This document shows positions 56,866-64,000 of a DNA stretch of 64,000 nt, piece by piece (position 1 is the stretch's first letter; each line of letters begins with the position of its first letter). The stretch comes from Paenibacillus sp. FSL H7-0326 (GTDB taxonomy: Bacteria > Bacillota > Bacilli > Paenibacillales > Paenibacillaceae), in contig NZ_MPVN01000001.1 in the NCBI RefSeq assembly GCF_001955535.1, forward strand, positions 868,001 through 932,000, read 5' to 3'. A program made the position numbers and the translations under genes. The notes under the pieces were generated by a model, which did no database searches, was not told the DNA's origin, and was given only the letters and a program-made list of their open reading frames with translations.

Positions 56866-58022
56866 TTAATTTTCAAGATCATCCTCAGCTTCTTTAAATT
56901 CTTCTAAGGATTTCGCATATTCATACCACTGTCTGTGATAATTTGGAGAATTAGCTGCAATGGACGGTTGGAAGTGATATGTTTTCACTTGAATGTATGG
57001 CTTTTCCTCCATTCGAGCAGCTTTGTTGGCGTAGAATAAAACCTGTACTTCCAAATTAGAAATATTACCTTTGATGTAATTAGCCCGAATATAATACCAA
57101 ACCTATTTATCCCGTCAGTCTGTAGATAAATCCCTCTTGCTGTGCCTGAATTGCCGGATATATTTAATTGAGATACTACGGAATCCACGATTCTTCTCCA
57201 CTGGTAACCACCTTCACGTTTAAGACAAATATAAGGTATTGATTCAGATGAGTTGGTTAATAGTACTGTTTTTCCTTCGAATTGTTCAGATGGATTGGGT
57301 AAAGAAGCGAATTTTAAGATATCAGTCGTTGCTCTTGATGGGTAGACAGTAGTTAATCCGGTCAAGGTCGGCAGCTGAGATTCAGAAATGAGTTGTCTGG
57401 AAGGGTCATCATTGTCGTTATTCTCTGCGCTCCCTTTTCGATTATATAGCCATGAATTTAATCGGTATTGCGTGTTTGGATTCTGGAATATACCTTCTTC
57501 GGTTGCCCAATTGTCAATGTAAGAAAAATAATATTGATTGTCGTTAAGTGCAGTGTAAAGCACTTTGATGCGGTATGTTGATAGGGGCAAAGGATATCTC
57601 AGATATAGTTTGAGATTGTAGCTGTGGTCACCATTATCGGTAACGTAAAGTCTCAGCAAATCATTGTAACCGTAACCGCCGTTATTCCCCGTAACCAGAG
57701 GTACGATATCCAATGCAAAAAGATTGTTCCCTGAATATATGTTGGCCCTCAATGTAACAAAAGCACTTAGAAATCCAGAATCTGAATTTGCGCTATGAAG
57801 CAAGAAATTAGTAATAAATTTCTTCACAACTGGACCTCTCAGCGTGTTCTTCGGATGCTCAGCTAAGTAAGTGTCGAAATAAAGAGTCCGATCGATCAGC
57901 AATGTCCACTCGTTAGGGCTTTTAACTTCTTGATTCCTCGTTGTCCGAATATAAAAATCTTCATATTGTAGGTGTGTACCAAACTGCTCGTTGTGATTTC
58001 CCTCGTTATAGGTTTCCAACAT
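56866..58022 (-). pseudogene. Phage tail-fibre-like protein with frameshift near the 3' end
   Basis: The main frame (56985-58022) gives 345 residues (LETYNEGNHNEQFGTHLQYE; SSESIPYICLKREGGYQWRR), but its last 30 residues are unlike a protein end. A second frame continues from 57098 as WYYIRANYIKGNISNLEVQV and KPYIQVKTYHFQPSIAANSP to a normal end at 56866. The two frames can join only at GGTTTGG (57097-57103), where a TAG blocks the second frame just before; one missing T would restore a product of about 385 residues. It follows the glycosidase-like gene by one base and is probably part of the tail tip. Confidence 0.72.
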
Positions 58023-58023
58023 A

Positions 58024-59085
58024 TCAAATCAACCCTCTCTGGGTGTATTCAATGATCACGGCCTCTCCTGGATACACGGTTTCACCTTCATAATCAAAGT
58101 ATTGAAATGGTGCATAAACATGCCATATTGCAAATCCTTGAACAAAATGTATCGGCATTATGGTGTCAAAGAAAGCCTGAAATAGCAATGCATGAACATC
58201 ATAATTTGTAGGACCGGTTGCATGCAGACGAATCAAACCATCTTTTTTACTCATACAACCAAACTCAGTAATGATTACAGGCTTCTTCCATACTTGAAAA
58301 GTATCACTAAGCATGCGAACGTAGTTGTAACCTTGAGAGTCCCTATACAGAGCCTTTTCGATATCCTCGACTGGTATATTCACAGATTCCCCAACGTTCT
58401 CACATGTTTCCCAGGTGTAACTACCGTAGATATTCGCTCCAATCGCATCCACCAAATCGAAAACAGAAAAGTAATTCCTCACATCATTTCTTTTCTTGGT
58501 CATGGATTCTCGCATCTCTTGTCCAGTGCAGGCGATTGTGAGTTTTAAGTTAGGGTACCTGAGTTTTAGTGTGTTCACGATGTCAGCCCATTCTTGATAG
58601 TACGGTTCCACTGTTGTAAGTTGGTATTGCTCACAACTGATACATAACCATTCAATTTTGTTGCTTACTGCAATATCAGCAATGAAGAGCAATTCTTCTT
58701 TCCATTTGGAAAAGAATGTTGAAGGGTTGGCAGGCTGATAAGTAGCCCGATTAAATCCGTCTCCCCACTCCAGCATAATATGAGGCTTTATCATCTGTAG
58801 GGGCACTCCTTTTGATTTAGCGATATTTAAAATTGCTTGGATCTGCTCCTTGGTATGATGAGTAAAGGAATGTCCCGTTGCACTATCAAGGTTATGTGAA
58901 GTTACGATGGTCGCACCTAATCCTTGCGCTTTAAGCCGATCAAACACTTTTCCGAACCATTGCAAGTTGTCATATCGTTGTTCCCCGGCAACGGGTACTG
59001 TATGAGCAATAGTCACGGAACTGGTTTTTATTTTAAGATTTGTTTCTCCGTACAAGCTGCTAACCGTATCGTCCACTTTCTGCAT
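58024..59085 (-). CDS. Glycoside-hydrolase-like tail protein (GH113-like barrel)
   Basis: From the first ATG there are 353 residues with a TIM-barrel pattern: QMIKPHIMLEWGDGFNRATY, IEWLCISCEQYQ (acid residue at a strand end), ANIYGSYTWET and KPVIITEFGCMSK (second acid). This resembles family 113-like glycosidases on phage tails that open the cell-wall polysaccharide. The frame is open for about 26 codons upstream (IERTPNLKLPKWDRTDPW, a common tail-fibre N terminus) but has no normal start codon there; after GGGGG at 59169-59173 only ATT or ATA is available. The true start may therefore be near 59160. Confidence 0.75.
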   Translation of the reverse strand: MQKVDDTVSSLYGETNLKIKTSSVTIAHTVPVAGEQRYDNLQWFGKVFDRLKAQGLGATIVTSHNLDSATGHSFTHHTKEQIQAILNIAKSKGVPLQMIKPHIMLEWGDGFNRATYQPANPSTFFSKWKEELLFIADIAVSNKIEWLCISCEQYQLTTVEPYYQEWADIVNTLKLRYPNLKLTIACTGQEMRESMTKKRNDVRNYFSVFDLVDAIGANIYGSYTWETCENVGESVNIPVEDIEKALYRDSQGYNYVRMLSDTFQVWKKPVIITEFGCMSKKDGLIRLHATGPTNYDVHALLFQAFFDTIMPIHFVQGFAIWHVYAPFQYFDYEGETVYPGEAVIIEYTQRGLI

Positions 59086-59164
59086 AGCTCCAGAAAAATC
59101 TTCAACGAGCCACGGGTCTGTTCTATCCCACTTAGGTAACTTTAGATTTGGTGTCCGTTCTATG

Positions 59165-60115
59165 TTAATCGCCCCCTATACCCGAATACGGCAATAAGAA
59201 TATCTCTGATAATTCTCCACTTTTGTATGTCTCCGCTTCTTCACCGGTCAAACCGTAGTCTTCGATTTCTCCCCATGTTAACCATGTCGGTACAAATTCG
59301 TGGTCTAAATAGATAGGCAGCGCCTCATCAGCTGCTGCCTCCATTTCTGCTATGTTTTCCGGGATGCCTCTTTTACTCCATATGGTCGATGAGACTTTAA
59401 AATTTGCTCTGTCTTGTTCTACCGTGCAGTCATAAAATTGATTTACAATTCCCTCATACTCCGCTTTGGTCATAAGCTTTGGAGCCATCAATCGCTCCAC
59501 AACTTTAAGACGACGAGATGATAACGACTGGTCTTTATTAGGGCTTATATGCAACTCTTGTTCCCATAACGTAATTCCTTGTTCTGATGCATTTAAGACC
59601 CAGTAGAAGTCATTTATCATCTGTGAGATTAAAGAATCAGTGCGAGACAGCTCTGTTACTTGAGACTGCTGGACCGTTTTAATAATGGTGGATTCCTGCA
59701 ACATGCCAGGCAAGTAACGCGCCATCGATGCTCTAATGTCACGATCGGTGTGGTATGCATTAGATTTAACCAAGGAGGATGATTGACCATAACCATTTAA
59801 GATTTTTACTGCATCAAATACGATTGCCCCAGATCTTACACCTGCCTGTCCGACAGTAACTTTAATTAGGGTTGCTCCACTAACGATCGACTGTGAAGAT
59901 AGTTCAGATTTAGCTACAGCGTAAAATGCTTTAACAGCAGCAGCACTTACTTCGAACCTACTTACAGATTCTCCGGATAAAATAGCCGACCAAACAGAGT
60001 CAGCATGTGTTTGTAACACCACCAATGAATCACCAGCATGATAACTACAACGGATCACACCGGAGGCAGCTGCCGTATAAACACTATTTGATAAACCGGT
60101 AGCATCAATTATCAT
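59165..60115 (-). CDS. Phage tail protein with YmfQ/XkdU-like (DUF2313) domain
   Basis: A 316-residue protein. The middle and C-terminal region match the YmfQ/DUF2313 tail family: ASMARYLPGMLQESTIIKTV, NDFYWVLNASEQGITLWEQE, LSSRRLKVVERLMAPKLMTK. About 110 residues of a lectin-like N-terminal part precede it, unusual for the family. It lies directly after the baseplate J and fibre genes, as XkdU follows XkdT in PBSX. GAGGTGG precedes the ATG. Confidence 0.8.
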   Translation of the reverse strand: MIIDATGLSNSVYTAAASGVIRCSYHAGDSLVVLQTHADSVWSAILSGESVSRFEVSAAAVKAFYAVAKSELSSQSIVSGATLIKVTVGQAGVRSGAIVFDAVKILNGYGQSSSLVKSNAYHTDRDIRASMARYLPGMLQESTIIKTVQQSQVTELSRTDSLISQMINDFYWVLNASEQGITLWEQELHISPNKDQSLSSRRLKVVERLMAPKLMTKAEYEGIVNQFYDCTVEQDRANFKVSSTIWSKRGIPENIAEMEAAADEALPIYLDHEFVPTWLTWGEIEDYGLTGEEAETYKSGELSEIFLLPYSGIGGD

Positions 60116-60125
60116 CTATTCCACC

Positions 60126-60512
60126 TCAATCTAACGAGATTACCAATGATCCTGCTGGAAATCTTGCCTGCTGGCCTGCTCCTGTAATAGGGACATTCGG
60201 TGTTACCGTACCTTTAAATAACAATCTGCCAGAAGTTACAGCGTCAAATATACCAAAATGTGTCACTGTGCCCCATGCCGCAGTGGATACTGGTGAAACT
60301 ACATCCGCAGTATTCGAGCTTGACCCTGTGGTCGCTTTTGTAAATGTCGCTTGGACTCGAGCATAACCGCCCCCACTGACTTCTGTTCCTGTTCCGGCTT
60401 CGCCCGGGTCAGTAGTAAACAAGCCGACATACCATGCTGACGGCACAGTAAATGTCTCACCTCTTAAAAGCAGGTTCAATACATTGTTCTCAAAATCATT
60501 TGTCATGCTCAT
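60126..60512 (-). CDS. Phage tail fibre-like protein (Gp80-like)
   Basis: A 128-residue beta-rich protein: AWYVGLFTTDPGEAGTGTEV, GGGYARVQATF, AAWGTVTHFGIFDA, GRLLFKGTV. This is the pattern of a small tail-fibre protein family found between baseplate J and YmfQ genes. GGAGG stands eight bases before the ATG. No domain beyond this is visible. Confidence 0.78.
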   Translation of the reverse strand: MSMTNDFENNVLNLLLRGETFTVPSAWYVGLFTTDPGEAGTGTEVSGGGYARVQATFTKATTGSSSNTADVVSPVSTAAWGTVTHFGIFDAVTSGRLLFKGTVTPNVPITGAGQQARFPAGSLVISLD

Positions 60513-60516
60513 TTGA

Positions 60517-61554
60517 TTATCCTCCTATAGATAAATTAAGAACTCCAAGGATCGGAATCTGATCGCCTTGGAGCTCAACATTAGCGGTGCCATTATTTAT
60601 TTTCAGATCAGTGTAGTCAAGAACATCATCTGCTGACAGAATTGCCTCTCCTGCCTTGGCATACCTCACAATTTGATCAACAAAAGCGATGTCATACAAA
60701 TACTTGGATAGCGCCTCTTTAGCTTGCAGTCGAGCGTTATCGATGATTCCTCCTGACTTTAATGTCAACGTTGCCGAGACACTAATCATAACTTCAGTTA
60801 CCCCAACAACAGTGATAACAGGGTCATTAATAGGTGTCATATCGTCAACTCTCTGTTGCACTTCTGCAATTATTGAAGCACTAGGCGTTCTTTTTTCTTC
60901 AGAAAGCAGAACTAACTTTGCTGTTCCTGGTCCATTCCATGCCCGAAATATTTTTACATCAGCCACGCCAGGTACTTCCAATGCTATTTTCTTATAGTGA
61001 GATGGATTTCCTGTTCCAGGTCGCTTTGGAACCTCGAGATAATAACGATTCTTTAAAGATTCATCTGATTCTTCGTCATATCCTCCACTTGTAGGCTCCG
61101 GATTAGTGACAGCTGTAAATCCACTCAGCGTAACAGGGAATAGAGAAATTGAATTAGCATCTACGTTCCCCAAACTGCCCGGGACCAAAGCTTCAATATT
61201 GACAAACCCACTGTTCTCAATCTGAACATTATTCACTGCCCTGAATTGGGTTTTATTAGAGGTCTCAAATAAATCACCTATATTTATAGAGCCTGTACCT
61301 GTCAAATGAACTCGTCCTGTGGAATAAGCTGCAAGCTTCCTGTTTATTCCATGTTCTGCTGCTCTCAGCGTCAGTTCATCACCAGTCAAGTTCCTAACAA
61401 ACATTTTGTCTTTGGATTTCTCCAATTCATTGAACAATTCGCTTAGGACGACCGCAAGGGGAGCATTGACATCATAAACAAACGAACCCGCGCTTTTATC
61501 GACAGTACCATCTGGAATATTTCCCAGTAGGCGATTTAACATTTCACTAGACAT
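60517..61554 (-). CDS. xkdT: Baseplate J/gp47-like protein (XkdT)
   Basis: A 345-residue baseplate wedge protein: DKSAGSFVYDVNAPLAVVLS, LTLRAAEHGINRKLAAYSTG, NVDANSISLFP and the signature ESDESLKNRYYLEVPKRPG. It forms the baseplate ring of contractile tails. It starts with ATG overlapping the XkdS-like stop, so the genes are coupled, and lies in PBSX order after xkdS. Confidence 0.93.
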   Translation of the reverse strand: MSSEMLNRLLGNIPDGTVDKSAGSFVYDVNAPLAVVLSELFNELEKSKDKMFVRNLTGDELTLRAAEHGINRKLAAYSTGRVHLTGTGSINIGDLFETSNKTQFRAVNNVQIENSGFVNIEALVPGSLGNVDANSISLFPVTLSGFTAVTNPEPTSGGYDEESDESLKNRYYLEVPKRPGTGNPSHYKKIALEVPGVADVKIFRAWNGPGTAKLVLLSEEKRTPSASIIAEVQQRVDDMTPINDPVITVVGVTEVMISVSATLTLKSGGIIDNARLQAKEALSKYLYDIAFVDQIVRYAKAGEAILSADDVLDYTDLKINNGTANVELQGDQIPILGVLNLSIGG

Positions 61555-61994
61555 TACACGTAAACCTCCTCTTCAACGCTTCCGTATATACTCTGTACAT
61601 TAAAAGTGATCAGGAGCCGGGAAGCTGTTTGTTCAAAGTGGAAATTTTCTACGCTTAACAGAGCGTCATTAATAAGCAATGCTTCTTTTATCAATCGTTC
61701 GAATTCTGAATATAAATAAACCGGCTTAAGCTTGGTAGCCCCTAACAACTCCATGTGCTCACTACCATAGTCTGTATCCTTGTAAATATAGCTTTTTCCC
61801 CATGAGAGCAAAGCCTTCTTAATCCAGATCTTCACGTAATCCAACCCTGTAACTTCTACTATTTTCCCGTCTTTTAGCTTAAAATCTCCGGCATCAAAGT
61901 CCCAGTCATAAGTTTTATGGACGGCAGAGCTTGCGGAAGTTGAAGAAGTGTTAGATTCATTTAATTCTAATTGTGTTATCTCAGGCAGAGACAA
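61554..61994 (-). CDS. xkdS: Phage baseplate protein XkdS (DUF2634)
   Basis: A 146-residue gp25-like baseplate protein: YDWDFDAGDFKLKDGKIVEV, VKIWIKKALLSW and YKDTDYGSEHMELLG are typical of the XkdS/DUF2634 family. It sits between xkdR and xkdT. It would connect sheath and baseplate. The ribosome site is weak, consistent with coupling to the previous gene. Confidence 0.88.
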   Translation of the reverse strand: MSLPEITQLELNESNTSSTSASSAVHKTYDWDFDAGDFKLKDGKIVEVTGLDYVKIWIKKALLSWGKSYIYKDTDYGSEHMELLGATKLKPVYLYSEFERLIKEALLINDALLSVENFHFEQTASRLLITFNVQSIYGSVEEEVYV

Positions 61995-62010
61995 ATGATA
62001 TACACCACCT

Positions 62011-62344
62011 TTAAATCACATCAAATACATACCAAATTTTTAGATACTCATCGGGAACAAGTATAAGGCGATCTCCAAGCCTGAGATCTACTTTCCATTC
62101 CAGATATTCGTCAATCATTAGACCTTCTGTATCCTGATAACGATTAGGGATTTTGTAACCCGAAGTAAATAGCTTGGGTAAAACAAGCTTGTCTGCAGTT
62201 ATTACGATTTGTTCCCCCCATTTGACTTTTAAAGGGGCAACTGAAATAACCTCTCCAACTTTCGGGGAGGTGCTAGGGAGGGTTTCTATTTTGATTATGC
62301 ATTTCAGCAATCTTCTTAGCCAAACGATCTATACTATCATCCAT
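62011..62344 (-). pseudogene. xkdR: Phage protein XkdR (DUF2577) with N-terminal frameshift
   Basis: The intact-looking end (KVGEVISVAPLKVKWGEQIV to the stop) is in one frame, but the expected start, MDDSIDRLAKKIAEMHNQNR then NPP, lies in another with GGAGG before the ATG at 62342-62344. They join at CCCTCCCTAG (62274-62283), where one extra C in a run shifts the frame and creates TAG. Removing it gives NPPSTSPKVGEV, the usual DUF2577 sequence. The span has 334 bases, one more than a whole number of codons. A downstream TTG could give a shortened product without the N terminus. Confidence 0.78.
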
Positions 62345-63348
62345 CATTTAACCTCCTCCGGGAGCACAAGTTCTAAATCCATCGTGTGGATCTGATTTGA
62401 AACTGTGTGTTTTGCTGTCATAATCATGTATCTGCCTGACATACCAGTGATCGGTTCATTAACATCCAAAAGTCTTCCTGCCTTCACAGCCGAATCACCC
62501 ATAAGCCTAAGGGTATTCGTTTCCTGTAGTCGCGCAAGACGCCCCAAAAGAATACGAGCTACTTCGCGCGCTTTTGCCGCGTCTTCCGCGTCAATTTTAT
62601 AGGTATCTTCGAGCAATCCGAATTTTTTGATTAATGAGTCGTTTTGGACGCTTGCTGCAATTTCATACTGAGAATCTTCGCGTTCAATAAGTATCTTTAC
62701 TCGGTTTCTCATGGACTCAATAGTCCTTGTTCTGTCAGCTTCAAGTGGTACCGACATAACATCTCTATTTCCAAGGTTATCAGCTAATCGGAACGTTCCT
62801 TTTACAACAAGGTCCTTAATCTCATCGAAATAGATTTTACCTTTTCTTAGTTCAGCGTTAAAACGTTTACCCGTTCTTCGCTCATGTTTCTGAAGTATAT
62901 CTTCAATAATCTCGGCCGGTGACTTCTCAAGGTATATTTCATCTATTGGAGTGTTCATTGAAGGTACTTTTCCGATCAACATGCCGAAATCTTTAAGGAT
63001 TTTAGATATGGCATCCGATGCAGCAATCTTATTAAATTGATACACGCTTTTTGATTTACCCAGGTACCAGGCATAGTCATATACAGTGTAATTGATTGCT
63101 GCCCTACCTGATCGACCTTCAGTAACAATAATGCCACGGTACACTTCTTCGTCATCTTCCATTAACATTACAACGTCACCTAAGTCACATGGGTTTTTAG
63201 GGAAAAACCTTTCCATATCAACCCAAATGACTTGAAATTCCATAGCGGACATCATCGATAAGTTGGAATCCCATGTGATTGACTCTGTGATAGGTGTTAT
63301 ATCATAGGTTCTGCTTGCATCATTCTTGATAAGAAGGAGCTTAAACAC
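62344..63348 (-). CDS. xkdQ: Phage tail hub-like protein XkdQ (YqbQ family)
   Basis: A 334-residue protein of the late-control/gpD-like fold: FKLLLIKNDASRTYDITPIT, DVVMLMEDDEEVYRGIIV, YTVYDYAWYLGKSKSVYQFN and the end LLDVNEPITGMSGRYMIMTA. It forms the tail hub around the tape measure. It overlaps the start of xkdR (ATGA-type) and follows the XkdP-like gene. Confidence 0.9.
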   Translation of the reverse strand: MFKLLLIKNDASRTYDITPITESITWDSNLSMMSAMEFQVIWVDMERFFPKNPCDLGDVVMLMEDDEEVYRGIIVTEGRSGRAAINYTVYDYAWYLGKSKSVYQFNKIAASDAISKILKDFGMLIGKVPSMNTPIDEIYLEKSPAEIIEDILQKHERRTGKRFNAELRKGKIYFDEIKDLVVKGTFRLADNLGNRDVMSVPLEADRTRTIESMRNRVKILIEREDSQYEIAASVQNDSLIKKFGLLEDTYKIDAEDAAKAREVARILLGRLARLQETNTLRLMGDSAVKAGRLLDVNEPITGMSGRYMIMTAKHTVSNQIHTMDLELVLPEEVK

Positions 63349-63354
63349 GTAATA

Positions 63355-63789
63355 TCAACTCCTCTTTTTAGTACTTACGAATGGAAATTCTGACATCTGC
63401 AATGTATAGTGAATATCTCCATCTTTCTTAATGCCATGAACAAAGTTGTCGATTGTCACTGCTAAATTAACGTTTTTTCTCTTGTTGCTTTCATCCACGA
63501 TTACAACTCTTATCGGATAACGTCTTTCCCGCCAGCGTTCAATTGCATCCACATATTCCATTCCCCACATTTCACGGCTCTGTAAAAAGGGATAGTCATG
63601 ACCTTCCGCTGGAAAAAAACTTGTGATCTCAATACTTTGCAAACCACGAGTCCCAATCAAATTTAATGTTTGAGTCAGCCCATCAATTTGTTCGTTCTTC
63701 CACGGACTAGGCACTTCATACTCCTCAGGAGGAACAGGTAACTGGATAATTTCTTCGTTATTGTTAATGCTCAAAAATACCTGCAGCAT
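63355..63789 (-). CDS. Phage tail protein XkdP-like, without LysM domain
   Basis: A 144-residue protein: VFLSINNNEEIIQLPVPPEE, RGLQSIEITSFFPAEGHDYP, YVDAIERWRERRYPIRVVIV, which match the N-terminal part of XkdP. PBSX XkdP ends in a LysM domain (about 220 residues); here the protein stops after KDGDIHYTLQMSEFPFV without it. I start at the ATG at 63787-63789; a GTG nine bases upstream has poorer spacing. It lies between the tape measure and xkdQ. Confidence 0.78.
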   Translation of the reverse strand: MLQVFLSINNNEEIIQLPVPPEEYEVPSPWKNEQIDGLTQTLNLIGTRGLQSIEITSFFPAEGHDYPFLQSREMWGMEYVDAIERWRERRYPIRVVIVDESNKRKNVNLAVTIDNFVHGIKKDGDIHYTLQMSEFPFVSTKKRS

Positions 63790-63812
63790 GTTTGTCACCC
63801 CAGGATAAAAGA

Positions 63813-64000
63813 TTACGATGTAGACCAGATATGTCTTTCAATTCTCTGTAATAAGGAATCTGCGATATCCATTGCAGTGTTGTTGTTTCCTTTTAGCACA
63901 GCTTCTGTATTTTTATTTGTGGCTTTCGTGTTTTTAGTGGTCGCGCCGGTGTTGTTATTTGTCTCAGCTGTGTTTGATGCCAGTGCTGCAGTGTTATTGT
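63813..64000 (-). CDS. C-terminal end of a phage tape-measure protein (partial)
   Basis: The last 62 codons of a frame that enters from the right edge and stops with TAA at 63813-63815. The visible part is rich in Asn, Thr and Ala (NNTAALASNTAETNNNTGAT, KNTKATNKN) and ends with a helix (MDIADSLLQRIERHIW). Its place immediately before XkdP is where PBSX-type phages carry the tape-measure gene. The assignment is from position and composition. Confidence 0.6.
   Translation of the reverse strand, partial: NNTAALASNTAETNNNTGATTKNTKATNKNTEAVLKGNNNTAMDIADSLLQRIERHIWSTS

Larger units (their letters stand above)
46850..64000. mobile_element. Prophage with PBSX-like contractile tail and plasmid-type partition genes (right end outside window)
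   Basis: From about 46.85 kb the gene content changes to small HTH regulators, an Agr-like peptide locus, YolD, replication-relaxation and FtsK-like proteins, ParM/ParR, holin, endolysin and a myovirus tail module in PBSX order. Lower GC and leftward tail genes also differ from the chromosome. Capsid, portal, terminase and integrase genes are not seen and should lie to the right. The left boundary is estimated, not proven. Confidence 0.85.

Noticed and set aside
57075..57120. Programmed ribosomal frameshift in the tail-fibre gene
   Set aside because: There is no slippery heptamer at GGTTTGG, so an indel is the simpler explanation.
1..64000. CRISPR arrays, tRNA and rRNA genes
   Set aside because: I saw no regularly spaced direct repeats of CRISPR length, no cloverleaf-like tRNA and no rRNA sequence.

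Overview
The window looks like the chromosome of an endospore-forming, low-to-moderate GC Bacillota, most likely Paenibacillus or a close relative. The evidence is gene content and order typical of Bacillales: citZ-icd-mdh, accD-accA-pyk, the type of dnaE without an exonuclease domain, ytrH-ytrI-ytpI-ytoI and yheA with yheC/yheD genes. Shine-Dalgarno sites are strong and GTG/TTG starts are frequent. This is a judgement from gene content; no database was searched.

Positions 1-46600 are ordinary chromosome. From the left they hold: the start of a sugar ABC-transporter binding-protein gene with a perfect cre site and a GntR/LacI-type regulator; an OpuC-type osmolyte transporter; a phosphate block in the order phoR-phoP-(CBS/chemoreceptor-like protein)-pstB-phoU with PhoP-box-like repeats before pstB; central carbon and fatty-acid genes; a frameshifted pgpA; dnaE; spore-maturation genes; five tandem YheC/YheD ATP-grasp genes; a Ca2+ P-type ATPase; a YfkAB-like radical SAM protein; two HD-GYP proteins flanking a 5'-nucleotidase-like gene; and a fused moaD-moaE.

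From about 46.8 kb to the right edge lies a prophage, cut by the window. Its early region has small helix-turn-helix genes, an SOS-controlled yolD-like gene, an FtsK-like ATPase, a replication-relaxation protein and a ParM/ParR plasmid-partition pair with a probable centromere. Then come holin and endolysin genes and a PBSX-like contractile tail module read right to left (tape measure, XkdP, XkdQ, XkdR, XkdS, baseplate J, YmfQ, tail fibres). No integrase, capsid or terminase lies in the window.

The most interesting locus is 47784-49740, a compact operon in the prophage regulatory region. It encodes an excisionase-like HTH protein, a seven-helix AgrC-like membrane protein that stops before any kinase domain, an AgrB protease, a 44-residue AgrD-like peptide precursor with serine (not cysteine) at the ring position, and a lone LytTR DNA-binding protein without a receiver domain. 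It resembles an Agr quorum-sensing system stripped of its phosphorelay. Its promoter is followed by two near-identical 18-bp palindromes. I infer a phage-borne, peptide-responsive switch in which the membrane protein may control the LytTR protein directly.

Three genes carry single frameshifts (pgpA, a tail protein, xkdR) and two lack a normal start codon where one is expected (a yheC/D gene, a tail glycosidase). Some of these may be sequence errors.
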